The notes: a model not told the origin generated them from the letters alone. Positions 32,527-43,560 are shown, numbered from the stretch's first letter. The stretch: 64,000 nucleotides of DNA from Burkholderiaceae bacterium (GCA_030123545.1 CP126124.1:248001-312000), one strand, 5' to 3'. Made by a program: numbers and translations.

Positions 32527-32638
32527 GCGCCGCCCGGCCGTCCGAAGGCGGGACCGCCCCCGGCACCGGTGTAGCCGGGGTCCCTTCCCCGGCTGGGGGC
32601 GGCGAACCCACGCGCGAGCGGGGAGCGCCGGGGCGAAC
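32527..32638 (+). repeat. palindromic repeat, copy g, inserted at an ATGA junction
   Basis: The element lies between two copies of ATGAGCGCC (32523-32531 and 32639-32647). It has GCCCGGCCGTCCGAAGGCG at its left, as in copy e, then nested stems CCGCCCCC...GGGGGCGG and GCCGGGG-TCCCTT-CCCCGGC. It separates the RHH gene from the coiled-coil gene; without it the two would share an ATGA overlap. Confidence 0.65.
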
Positions 32639-32848
32639 ATGAGCGCCGTCACCGAGGCCGCCAAGGCGATCAAGGAAGTCCTCACGCTGACCGATGACGT
32701 GAAGCGCGCCGGCGAACTGCTCAAGGACGTTTCGCGCGAACTGCGCGAGCACGACCGGCGCATCACCCGCCTCGAGGCGAAATGGGACACCGCGATGCAG
32801 TTGTCTTCGCTGCGGCGGCTGCCGAACTCGAACGCCGACAAAGACTGA
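32639..32848 (+). CDS. small coiled-coil protein, unknown function
   Basis: A 69-residue protein, MSAVTEAAKAIKEVLTLTDD then VKRAGELLKDVSRELREHDR RITRLEAKWDTAM. Heptad spacing of Leu/Val/Ile through residues 10-52 predicts one long amphipathic helix, probably a dimeric coiled coil. No catalytic motif. It is co-directional with the RHH gene and would have been translationally coupled to it before the repeat insertion, so the pair probably works together. I do not recognise the family. Confidence 0.6.
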   Translation: MSAVTEAAKAIKEVLTLTDDVKRAGELLKDVSRELREHDRRITRLEAKWDTAMQLSSLRRLPNSNADKD

Positions 32849-32929
32849 CCGCTCGAGGTGGCCGCGCGCAACGCGGGTGTCGCCATGTCCGGGTTGGCGG
32901 GCATCGCAGTGCCCGGTGCAGTGAGTTCG

Positions 32930-32970
32930 ATTGCTACTTGTCTGATAGCATCAAACCTATAACTCATGCC
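32930..32970. repeat. degenerate AT-rich GCTACT...GATAGC repeat
   Basis: GATTGCTACTTGTCTGATAGCATC is an imperfect hairpin (GCTA/TAGC) in a low-GC spot of the gap 32849-33060. It resembles the AT-rich blocks near 17611 and 37329. I see nothing else in this gap. Confidence 0.35.
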
Positions 32971-33060
32971 GACTTTGACGTAGTTTCTCTTGAAGTTCAC
33001 GGGGGCGAGCGACCCAAGTGCGGCACGCCCCGCCCCGATGCAGCGCGCCCAGGCGCGGCA

Positions 33061-33555
33061 TCAATACGCGGACAGGTCACGCGACGCGCGGCCGGTCTCG
33101 CGGCAATAGCGTTCATAGTCGGCGATGCGCCCGAGGGTGTCGATGCGCTGCGTGACGCTGCCGTCTTCGGCAAGGTACTCGACATCGCCGCGCACCACCA
33201 CCTGCACGATCAGCATCTCCTCGCCGACCGCCTGCCAGAAGTCGACGTTGCCGGCGGGCTCGTACACGTAGTCGCCGGGAAAGATCGTGCGGCCGTCGCT
33301 GAGGCGGCGCACGCCTTGCAGGTTCAGCGCATGCACTTCGCCGCGGTGGCGATGCCGGCTCACCAGCACGCCGGGGCTAAGGCGCATCAACTCGACCCAG
33401 CCCGCGCCGTCCGGCAGGAACTGAATCGGCAGCGACCACTTGCCTTCGCCCTCGGAGATCCAGTCGTCGATGCCGGCCCGACGCATCGCCGACCAGACAT
33501 GCGGGGCCACTGCAGGCTGGGTGGGCAGCACGGGAAGTTGATTCGAAGCTTGCAT
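33061..33555 (-). CDS. cupin dioxygenase-like protein (2,4'-dihydroxyacetophenone dioxygenase family)
   Basis: A 164-residue single-domain cupin. The metal motif is in LSPGVLVSRHRHRGEVHALNL (His, His, Glu), and a second cupin motif in PGDYVYEPAGNVDFW, with QVVVRGDVEYL closing the barrel. The pattern is like the 2,4'-dihydroxyacetophenone dioxygenase family, which cleaves C-C bonds in acetophenones, but family members vary widely. It is divergent from the MocR regulator at 33635, with 79 nt between start codons, so it is the obvious target of that regulator. Confidence 0.72.
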   Translation of the reverse strand: MQASNQLPVLPTQPAVAPHVWSAMRRAGIDDWISEGEGKWSLPIQFLPDGAGWVELMRLSPGVLVSRHRHRGEVHALNLQGVRRLSDGRTIFPGDYVYEPAGNVDFWQAVGEEMLIVQVVVRGDVEYLAEDGSVTQRIDTLGRIADYERYCRETGRASRDLSAY

Positions 33556-33634
33556 TGCGACTCCTTGTCGATGGAATTGTGCTCAGGATGCCTCGGATAT
33601 TGGCTCCTGAAAAGTTCCATAATCCAAAAAATTT

Positions 33635-35089
33635 ATGGATCCAATCCTGGCACTCGACCTGACGCTGGCGCAACCGGGGTCGCGTGCAATCCTGAAGTCG
33701 CTGCACGGCGCGCTGCGCGAAGCCGTCGTCACCGGGCGGCTCGCAGCCGGGCAGCGGCTGCCGTCGAGCCGCGATCTGGCCCGGCTGCTGAACGTGTCAC
33801 GCAACACCGTGGTCGCCGCGTACGACCTGCTGGCGAGCGAGGGCTACCTGCGGGCAGCGGGGCGCGCCGGCACTCGTGTGACCGGCGAACCGCAGCAGCG
33901 GCGCGCAAAGGGACCGGGCGCTGCGATCGCGCCATGGGTGCGGCCCCTCCGGTTCGCGGCGAGCGACACCCTGTCGAATCCGGCACCGGCCCACGGGCCT
34001 GCCCCCGCATTCCGTTTCGACACCGGCGTTCCGGCTCTGGACCTTTTCCCGTTCGACGTCTACCGGCGCCTTTCAGCGCGCACGCTGCAGGCGCTCGCGC
34101 GGCAGCCGGCCGACTACGGCGACCCCCAGGGATCGCCGCGCTTGCGCCGTGCGATCGCAAGCCATGTGTCGGCGTCGCGCGCGGTCGCCTGCACGCCGGA
34201 CGACGTGCTGGTGACCGCGGGCGCGCAGCAAGCCTTCGACTTGTTGGCGCGCGTACTGGTGCGGCCGGGGCAGACCATGGTCGCGGTCGAAGACCCGGGG
34301 TACCCGCCGCTGCGCGCCGCGATGGCGGTGGCTGGCGCGCGGCTGGCTGCGGTCCCGGTCGATGCAGAGGGTCTGCGCGTGGATCGGCTGCCACGGACCT
34401 GCCGGATCATCTGCGTGACCCCGTCGCACCAGTTCCCGCTGGGCATGGCGATGTCGGCTGCACGCCGGCGCACCTTGCTCGAACTGGCCCGGCAGCGCGA
34501 TGCGGTGGTGGTCGAGGACGATTACGACGCCGAGTTCCGCTATGCCGGCCGCCCGCTCGATGCGTTGCAGACGCTCGACGAGCACGGCCGCGTGTTCTAC
34601 GTCGGCACGTTCTCCAAGACGATGCTTCCGGGCCTGCGGCTCGGGTTCATCGTGGCGCCGGCGTGGGCGCGCGCGGCGCTGCTGCAGACGAAGCAGGTCG
34701 CCGATTTCGGCTGCAACCGGCTGACCCAGGATACGGTCGCGGCCTTCATCGACGGAGGTCACCTGCTGCGTCATCTGCGCCGCATGACGCGGCTCTACGC
34801 AGAGCGGCGCGAAACCCTGATCGATGCGATCGGCGCGGCGCTCGGACCGGCCGCCCAAGTCGTGCCCGCGGCAGCCGGCCTGCATCTGGGGCTGCTGCTG
34901 CCGCAGGTGCAAGACATCGACGCCGTCGTGCAGCGCGCCCGCGCCGCCGGCGTCGCAGCCGAGGCGCTGAGCCGCTATGCGGCCAAGCGAGACGGCCCGG
35001 TCGGGCTCGCGCTCGGCTTCGGCGCGATCGATGCGCAACGGATCGGCGAAGGCATCCGCCGCCTCGGCTTGGCGCTGCGCGGCCGGTAA
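33635..35089 (+). CDS. MocR/PdxR-like GntR-aminotransferase regulator
   Basis: A 484-residue fusion of an N-terminal GntR winged helix (about residues 10-80: LHGALREAVVTGRLAAGQRL PSSRDLARLLNVSRNTVVAAYDLL) with a type I aminotransferase domain (130-480). The PLP Lys is in FYVGTFSKTMLPGLRLGF, with VVVEDDYDAEFRY as the Asp/Tyr site. MocR proteins use bound PLP to sense PLP or amino compounds and control a neighbouring gene. Here the only divergent neighbour is the cupin, not pdxST, so this is not a plain vitamin B6 regulator. Confidence 0.87.
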   Translation: MDPILALDLTLAQPGSRAILKSLHGALREAVVTGRLAAGQRLPSSRDLARLLNVSRNTVVAAYDLLASEGYLRAAGRAGTRVTGEPQQRRAKGPGAAIAPWVRPLRFAASDTLSNPAPAHGPAPAFRFDTGVPALDLFPFDVYRRLSARTLQALARQPADYGDPQGSPRLRRAIASHVSASRAVACTPDDVLVTAGAQQAFDLLARVLVRPGQTMVAVEDPGYPPLRAAMAVAGARLAAVPVDAEGLRVDRLPRTCRIICVTPSHQFPLGMAMSAARRRTLLELARQRDAVVVEDDYDAEFRYAGRPLDALQTLDEHGRVFYVGTFSKTMLPGLRLGFIVAPAWARAALLQTKQVADFGCNRLTQDTVAAFIDGGHLLRHLRRMTRLYAERRETLIDAIGAALGPAAQVVPAAAGLHLGLLLPQVQDIDAVVQRARAAGVAAEALSRYAAKRDGPVGLALGFGAIDAQRIGEGIRRLGLALRGR

Positions 35090-35150
35090 TCTGTGTTGCC
35101 GTGGCAGGCGAGCGCGCGACGCATCAGGTCGGCGACGCACCGGCTCCGCG

Positions 35151-35855
35151 TCAGTCGCGCGCCGGAATATTGAGCCCGCGCGCGACCGCGGGCCGCGCGA
35201 CGAACGCGGCGAGCGCGCGCAGCACGTTCGTAAAGCCCTGGATGCCGACCAGCTCGCCGGCCTCGTAGAAGCCGATCAGGTTGCGCACCCACGGGAACAC
35301 CGCGATATCGGCGATCGTGTACGCGTCGCCCATGATCCAGGCGCGGCCTTCCAGCCGCTGCTCGAGCACGCCGAGCAGGCGGCGCGACTCGTCGACGTAG
35401 CGCTGGCGCGGGCGCTTGTCGTCGATCTCCTTGCCGGCGAACTTGTTGAAGAAGCCGACCTGGCCAAACATCGGCCCGATGCCGCCCATCTGCCACATCA
35501 GCCACTGGATCGTCTGCCAGCGCTGCGTGCCGTCCTGCGGGATGAACTGGCCGGTCTTGTCGGCAAGGTACAGCAGGATCGCGCCGGATTCGAACAAGGC
35601 CAGCGGCGCGCCGCCGGGACCGTTCGGGTCGACGATCGCCGGGATCTTGCCGTTCGGGTTCAGCGACAGGAACGCCGGCGACTTCTGCTCGGCGTTCTCG
35701 AAGCCGACCCGGTGCGGCTCGTACGGCAGGCCGGTCTCCTCCAGCATGATCGACACCTTGACGCCGTTCGGCGTCGGCAGCGAATACAGCTGAAGCCGCT
35801 CCGGATGGAGCGCGGGCCATTTGCGGGTGATGATGAACTGCGAGAGATTGGTCAT
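35151..35855 (-). CDS. glutathione S-transferase family protein
   Basis: A 234-residue GST. The N-terminal thioredoxin fold contains LQLYSLPTPNGVKVSIMLEE and the cis-Pro/GSH segment NPNGKIPAIVDP and ESGAILLYLADK. The C-terminal helical domain contains WIMGDAYTIADIAVFPWVRN. The start motif TPNGVKVSIMLEE is the one found in YfcG/YghU-like nu-class enzymes, which have disulfide-bond reductase activity, so that class is likely. Substrate unknown. It lies 35 nt after the MFS gene on the same strand. Confidence 0.86.
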   Translation of the reverse strand: MTNLSQFIITRKWPALHPERLQLYSLPTPNGVKVSIMLEETGLPYEPHRVGFENAEQKSPAFLSLNPNGKIPAIVDPNGPGGAPLALFESGAILLYLADKTGQFIPQDGTQRWQTIQWLMWQMGGIGPMFGQVGFFNKFAGKEIDDKRPRQRYVDESRRLLGVLEQRLEGRAWIMGDAYTIADIAVFPWVRNLIGFYEAGELVGIQGFTNVLRALAAFVARPAVARGLNIPARD

Positions 35856-35890
35856 CGGACCATTCTGACCGAAGATGCAAGCACCCGCCG

Positions 35891-37153
35891 TCAACGCTGC
35901 GTCGTTGGACCGGGCAACAGCAGGAACGCGAGCGCACCGAGCGCCAGCAGCGCCGCGATCGCGCCGAGCACCGCGGCATACGGTTCCATCGCATGCGCGA
36001 TCGCGACCGAGGCGATGAAGCCGGTGAACCACTGCATGAAGGCGACTCCGAGGAACATCGCCATCGTGAACAGCGCCATCGCGCGCCCGGTCAACGCGGC
36101 CGGGTACGCGCTGCGCACGTCGGCGTACTGCAACACCATGTAGCCCGATAGCAGGCCGATCACGAGCGGCGACGCGACGTCCAGCCATGCCAGGTGCAGC
36201 AGCGCCGGCGCCGCGAACAGCAGCGCCATCACCAGCGTGTAGCCGACGATCCACGCGCGGCGCCGCGCCGGACCGGGGTCGAGCCGGCCGAACAACGGCG
36301 GGCTGAACAGCGAAACCAGGGACATCACGAGCGCGACGTTGCCGCTTTGCACCAGCGAGAAGCCGTGGCGCTGCATCAGCATCGGCCCGAGCCAGAGACC
36401 GCGCAGCGAGATGAACGACGCATAGCCGACCGCCGCCAGCAGCACGATGCCCAGCGTATGCCGCAACAGCAGCAGCGCGCCGAACTTGCCGAACGCCTCG
36501 CGCAGCGATTCGCGCTGCGGCGCGGAATCGGCCGCGTGCAGCGGTGCCGGTTCGCGCACCAGCGCCCAGATTGCAAGCCATGCCGCCATCGCGCAGGCCG
36601 CCAACACCCAGAAGCCGCCGCGCCAGGAACTCGCCTCGATCAGCCACGCCAGCGGCGTGCCGGTCAGCAGCATGCCGATGCCGCCCAGGCTCAGCACCTG
36701 GCCCGACACCACCGCGAAGCGCGCCGGCGGCAGGTGCCGCGCGATGAACACCGTGCTCGCCAGAAAAGTCGGCGCGCAGCCCAGGCCGATCAGCGCCTGC
36801 CCCAGCACCAGCAGCGGGAAACTGTGCGCGAGCGCGGTCAGCACCGAGCCAAGAATCGCGAGCGGAAACGCGGCGAGCACGGTGCGGCGCACGCCGTACA
36901 GGTCGATGCCGATGCCGACGAACATCTGCATCACGCCGAACGAGAAGTGGTAGGCGCCGGCGAACACGCCGAGCGCCTGCGCGCCGATGTGGAAGTCGGC
37001 CTCCAGCGGCGCGGCGATGATGGTCGTGACCGTGCGGAACGCCTGGCTCATGCCGAACGCCGCGGTCAGCGCAAGCAGCATCGGCCACAGCGAGCGCGCG
37101 CCGGCGGCGGTCGGCTGCAGCGACGACGAGGAAGGTGGGGCCGGGGAACTCAT
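35891..37153 (-). CDS. MFS transporter
   Basis: A 420-residue major facilitator with about 12 membrane segments. AFGMSQAFRTVTTIIAAPLEADFHIGAQALGVFAGAYHFSFGVMQMFVGIGIDLYGVRR contains the segments 1-3 and the Asp/Arg loop motif; LIGLGCAPTFLASTVFIARHLPP is segment 4. The pattern resembles oxalate/cyanate-type or general metabolite MFS carriers. ATG 37153 (MSSPAPPSSSS) is chosen. It is followed 35 nt later by the GST gene, so the two are likely co-transcribed. Confidence 0.82.
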   Translation of the reverse strand: MSSPAPPSSSSLQPTAAGARSLWPMLLALTAAFGMSQAFRTVTTIIAAPLEADFHIGAQALGVFAGAYHFSFGVMQMFVGIGIDLYGVRRTVLAAFPLAILGSVLTALAHSFPLLVLGQALIGLGCAPTFLASTVFIARHLPPARFAVVSGQVLSLGGIGMLLTGTPLAWLIEASSWRGGFWVLAACAMAAWLAIWALVREPAPLHAADSAPQRESLREAFGKFGALLLLRHTLGIVLLAAVGYASFISLRGLWLGPMLMQRHGFSLVQSGNVALVMSLVSLFSPPLFGRLDPGPARRRAWIVGYTLVMALLFAAPALLHLAWLDVASPLVIGLLSGYMVLQYADVRSAYPAALTGRAMALFTMAMFLGVAFMQWFTGFIASVAIAHAMEPYAAVLGAIAALLALGALAFLLLPGPTTQR

Positions 37154-37328
37154 GTGGAGTATTTCGCGGCCCGAGCGTACACCCGCGTTCGCCGGCGCGA
37201 CGGTCGCCAACGCATCAGGCGCCAGGGCTTGGCCGCGGCACGCCGCGCCTGCACGCGCGCTTACACACGCGCCACATGGAAAACCTCATGTCAAATCGGC
37301 CATAAGCCCAGGTGTGATCTAGGTTATT

Positions 37329-37347
37329 AGCTACATAAATTGTAGCT
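37329..37347. repeat. AT-rich AGCTACA/TGTAGCT hairpin at the metH 3' end
   Basis: AGCTACA-TAAAT-TGTAGCT is a perfect 7-bp inverted repeat, 16 nt past the stop codon of metH on the minus strand. It is the clearest copy of the AT-rich repeat in this window. There is no T-run, so termination is uncertain. Confidence 0.6.
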
Positions 37348-37363
37348 GCCAGCGCGCGTCCCG

Positions 37364-40174
<2,811 letters not shown>

Positions 40175-40213
40175 CGCTCACCTCGGGTCTTGCGCGCCGC
40201 GTGCGGCGGCGGT

Positions 40214-40288
40214 CCGGTGAGCGTCGTTGATCACGACTCAAGCCTGGCACCGGCCCCTCAGCCGGTCTGCTGCAACGCTCCTTGAGTT
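40214..40288 (-). promoter_or_regulatory. S-adenosylhomocysteine (SAH) riboswitch upstream of metH
   Basis: On the minus strand the leader reads ACTCAAGGAGCGTTGCAGC, then a GACCGGC...GCCGGT hairpin, GCCAGGCTTGAGT and finally ATCAACGACGCTCACC. These match the conserved blocks of the SAH riboswitch (AGGAGCGCUGC, GCCAGGCUCG and a 3' AACG-GCUC segment that pairs back). ACTCAAG and CTTGAGT form the P1 stem; AGCGT and ACGCT form the pseudoknot helix. SAH riboswitches are known ahead of metH or ahcY in beta- and gammaproteobacteria and turn expression on. Confidence 0.85.
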
Positions 40289-40375
40289 AACATGATTGTA
40301 TATTTCCAAGCGCGCTCGCCGCGTCCGCGGCGAGCGCAATCTCCCTGCAATCCTTCCCCAGGGCCAGCCATCGCG

Positions 40376-41041
40376 ATGTTCAGCAAGCTGTTCGGCAGGA
40401 ACGAGAAGAAGTTCGACAGGTCGGCAGGCGCCGAGCCGACAGGGCTGTCCGAGAGGTTCGAGCTGGCCGACACGCCGGCCGCACCGACCATGACGCAGGC
40501 CGAGCGGCTTCGCGCGGTCGCCGGGTCATCCAGCGCGGAGCGTGCCGCCGAGATGCTGATCGGCCCGGCCGCGCTGATGCAGCTCAGCCTGGACGAGGCA
40601 CGCATCATCGTCAGCCACATGCAGCCGCGCCGGATCGCGCGCGGCACCACGGTGATCCGCGAGGGCGATGCCGACAAGACCGATTTCATGTTGTTGATCC
40701 TCGACGGCGAGGTCACGGTCGAGACCATCGTCGTCAGCCGCTCCGAGCCGATCACGCTGACCGTGCTCGGCCCCGGCCGCCTGATCGGCGAGATGGGCCT
40801 GCTCGACGGCGAGGCGCGCTCGGCCTCGTGCACCACGTCGACCGATGTGCGCGGCGCAATCCTCACGCGCGAGGCGCTGGGCCAGTTGCTCGGCGACGAT
40901 CCGCGCACCGCGGCGAAGCTGATGATGGCAATCTCGATGCGGATTGCCGAGCGGCTGCGCGAGTGCACCGAGAAGCTGAAGATGTACACCCAGCTGACGC
41001 AGGCGATGCAGCAGGAGATCAATCGGCCGACGGTGCTGTGA
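40376..41041 (+). CDS. cyclic nucleotide-binding domain protein
   Basis: A 221-residue protein with one CNBD (about residues 75-195): IARGTTVIREGDADKTDFMLLILDGEVTV, GPGRLIGEMGLLDGEARSASC (phosphate-binding-cassette-like) and a closing helix. No helix-turn-helix follows, so it is not a Crp-type regulator; the last 30 residues (LRECTEKLKMYTQLTQAMQQEI) form an amphipathic helix. The first 50 residues are charged and probably disordered. Such stand-alone CNBD proteins sense cyclic nucleotides or pass signals by protein contact. Divergent from metH. Confidence 0.8.
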   Translation: MFSKLFGRNEKKFDRSAGAEPTGLSERFELADTPAAPTMTQAERLRAVAGSSSAERAAEMLIGPAALMQLSLDEARIIVSHMQPRRIARGTTVIREGDADKTDFMLLILDGEVTVETIVVSRSEPITLTVLGPGRLIGEMGLLDGEARSASCTTSTDVRGAILTREALGQLLGDDPRTAAKLMMAISMRIAERLRECTEKLKMYTQLTQAMQQEINRPTVL

Positions 41042-41501
41042 GCGTGGTGCGAGGCCAAGTTCGCTGTGACATAGCTGCCCCATCCAGCGCGCGCTTCGCA
41101 GTTCGGGACGGCGTCCGGACTCCCGGGGTCGTCGATCACCCTGACGCGCCGATTAGCGCATCGCTTCTATTCCTGAGCTTCTGACGCCCGATTGACGGCC
41201 CTTCAGACCCAACCTACTGGTTGATGGACCCGGCGCGCCTGCCGAGCTTCGTCGCGCCAGCCCTCGGCACGAAACGACCAGATGCTCTGCGCAGCGGTCG
41301 TAGTTGCGGTCGATTTCTGACTGACCGCGATCGCGGGCTCGTTCTGCAACCGCCTACAACGTGTGCAAATTCACGGAACCAGCACCCAGAGGTACCGACT
41401 AGTCTTTCAAAATCTTTTCGTTACTTATATTTCAATATACTTTCGCACTGGTACTGGCAGGGAGTCAGCACCTGGTTCAATTCACGAAGAGGGAAGCTTC
41501 T
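41042..41501. other. intergenic region of low GC, no gene identified
   Basis: A 460-nt stretch without a gene I can support. Bases 41395-41460 are markedly A/T-rich (ATCTTTTCGTTACTTATA, TTTCAATATACTTTCG), in contrast to the flanks, and may hold the promoter of the lipoprotein gene at 41502. The open frame at 41221-41505 has composition and codon use unlike neighbouring genes and no recognisable feature. Confidence 0.5.
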
Positions 41502-42257
41502 ATGAAAAAGATCATCACGACCATCGGTCTGTCCATCATTTTGGCTGCATGCGGAGGAGGTGGCAGCGACGGCACTCCCGCAGGGGCAGAAAGCAAGGAC
41601 AGCACACCTGTCGCAACGCCCACCGCGGAAGGGTTTTGGTAAGGCAAATCATCGACTGGCGCCTCGGTCGCGTTGGCGGTCTTGGAAAACGGGGAAACCT
41701 GGGGGCTGTACAGCCAGAGCGGTTACATCGTCGGCGCACTCTATGGCGCCACCAAATCCAGCGATTCCACGCTGTCCGGCTCGGGTCTCGACTTCAATAT
41801 TCCGTCGAGAACTGTGACTCCAGGCAGCTACTCGGGCACCTTTGAAGCCAAGGGGACCGTCGACGTGACGATGTCCACAGGCGCCAAGTTCACGGGCTCC
41901 TACGACGCTGCTTACGACCAGGTGCCGGCCTCGCTGAGCACGCTAGCAGGCACCTTCACGGGCTCCGGGGTCTCCGGCACGAGTCCGGTGCAGACTGCCT
42001 CCGTCATCGTTTCGGCGATTGGCCAAATCAACGGGCAACTGTCACAGAACTGCACCGTGTCCGGCACCATCGCTCCGCGCCCATCAGGGAAGAATGTGTA
42101 CGACGTGGTCGCAACGTTCACAGGTGTCGACTGCGCGCTTGGCAATGGCGTCTCGACTACCGGAACGGGGTACTACGACGCAGCAAGCAAGCAGATTGAA
42201 GTGTTGGCCGTCAACGCCGCAAAGACCGACGGGTTCATTTACGTCGGTAGCAAGTAG
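41502..42257 (+). pseudogene. lipoprotein-like gene interrupted by an in-frame TAA
   Basis: ATG 41502, preceded by GAGGGAAG, opens MKKIITTIGLSIILAACGGG, a textbook lipoprotein signal with Cys17 in LAAC. After 46 codons a TAA (41640-41642) interrupts EGFW-stop-GKSSTGASVALAVLENGETWG. The same frame then runs uninterrupted to 42257, giving about 250 residues in all with a Ser/Thr/Gly-rich beta pattern (TGTGYYDAASKQIEVLAVNA). One C-to-T change (CAA Gln) explains the break. Function unknown. Lower GC than neighbours. Confidence 0.7.
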
Positions 42258-42390
42258 ATCCCATCGGCAACGCTTGTCCGGGAGATGCCCTTCAGGCTTT
42301 CCCGGCAGCACCTTCAAACTAATCTGGGCGATGGGTTTGGTTGATATGCGACCACAGCGACCAAACGTTCATCACTACTGCGAGAAACCT

Positions 42391-42738
42391 ATGAAGACAA
42401 GATCCTCTTTCGCTTTATTGACGCTTGCCGTTGCTCTCACGGGCTGCATGAATATGCCAACCCCGCCTACACAGATCACAGGTGCCTATGTCTCCCCTCT
42501 CAAGTATGAAGGGGTCACGTGCCCTCGTCTGTCCGCGGAACTGTCGTCTCTTTCTCGACGCGAGAATCAGCTTGTCACTGCCCAGAGCCAAAGAATAAAA
42601 ACCAGCGAGACGCAGGCTTTTTGGTATGGCTACGGTCAAGGTGACGGCATCGAAGCAAGTGAGTTGGCCAACGTTCGTGGCGAGCGCGAGGCTGTACGCA
42701 ACGCAATCGAAGCCAAGAACTGCAGAGACAATGGTTGA
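42391..42738 (+). CDS. small putative lipoprotein
   Basis: A 115-residue protein. The signal MKTRSSFALLTLAVALTGC has a lipobox LTGC with Cys19. The mature part (ITGAYVSPLKYEGVTCPRLSAELSSLSRRENQLVTAQSQR) is a short helical segment followed by TQAFWYGYGQGDGIEASELANVRGEREAV, which resembles small cell-envelope lipoproteins of unknown function. ATG 42391 follows GAGAAACC. It is 133 nt after the interrupted lipoprotein and also of lower GC, so the two may have arrived together. Confidence 0.68.
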   Translation: MKTRSSFALLTLAVALTGCMNMPTPPTQITGAYVSPLKYEGVTCPRLSAELSSLSRRENQLVTAQSQRIKTSETQAFWYGYGQGDGIEASELANVRGEREAVRNAIEAKNCRDNG

Positions 42739-42795
42739 CGCCGCGAGAGTACACGGCGTGGCAGGATCGAACGGCGAATGCTCAGCGAAGACTGG

Positions 42796-43560
42796 CTATT
42801 CGCCCGTCCGAGGCGCCACCCCCAGATACGCCTCCCGCACGCGACTGTCATTGAACAGTTCGTCGGCGGGCGCGCTTAGCACGACCTTGCCGGTTTCCAG
42901 CACGTAGCCATAGTCCGCCAGGTTCAGGGCGGCGCGGGCGTTCTGCTCGATCACGAGCACCGTCGTACCAGCCTCCTTGAGCTGCCCCAGCACGCGGAAG
43001 ATTTCCTGCACGATCAGCGGAGCGAGGCCGAGGCTGGGCTCGTCCAGCAGCAGCAGTTGGGGCTTGGCCATCATCGCGCGGCCGACGGCGAGCATCTGCT
43101 GTTCGCCGCCGGACATGGTGTTCGCCCGTTGGCGCTTGCGCTCGGCCAGCCGCGGAAAGATCGAATAGACCTGGGCCAGGTCCTCGCGCACGCTGCCGTC
43201 CTTGCTGCGGGTGTAGGCGCCCAGGCGCAGGTTGTCTTCGACCGTGAGGTCGGCGAACAGCTCGCGGCGTTCCGGCACCAGCGTGATGCCGCGGCGCACC
43301 AGAGCCTCCGGCGACATGCGGGAAATGTCCGCGCCGGCATACCGGAGTGCCGTGGCCTGCGCCGGCACCACGCCGACGATCGCGTTCAGCAGGCTGCTTT
43401 TGCCGGCACCGTTCGCGCCGATCACCGTGACGACCTCGCCCCGGCGCACGCTGAGTGACACGTCGGTCAATGCCTGCACCCCGCCGTAGTGAACCTCGAG
43501 CCCTTCGATCTTCAGCAGCAGGTCCGGGTGCTGCTGGCGCGTTGCCTCGGCTTCGTTCAC
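42796..43560 (-). CDS. livF: branched-chain amino acid-type ABC transporter ATP-binding protein LivF
   Basis: A 254-residue ABC ATPase of LivF type: Walker A GANGAGKSS, signature MSGGEQQMLAVGRAMM, Walker B LLLLDEPSLGLAP and the LivF-style VLVIEQNARAALNLAD. Start GTG 43560 overlaps the stop of the LivM-LivG fusion (GTGA), so translation is coupled. It is the last gene of the second HAAT operon in this window and is only about 33-40% like the LivF at 24778 by eye, so the operons are not recent copies. Confidence 0.88.
   Translation of the reverse strand: MNEAEATRQQHPDLLLKIEGLEVHYGGVQALTDVSLSVRRGEVVTVIGANGAGKSSLLNAIVGVVPAQATALRYAGADISRMSPEALVRRGITLVPERRELFADLTVEDNLRLGAYTRSKDGSVREDLAQVYSIFPRLAERKRQRANTMSGGEQQMLAVGRAMMAKPQLLLLDEPSLGLAPLIVQEIFRVLGQLKEAGTTVLVIEQNARAALNLADYGYVLETGKVVLSAPADELFNDSRVREAYLGVAPRTGE

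Noticed and set aside
41221..41505. A 94-codon frame in the low-GC intergenic region
   Set aside because: No domain, no ribosome-binding site, and it crosses the probable promoter of the lipoprotein gene.
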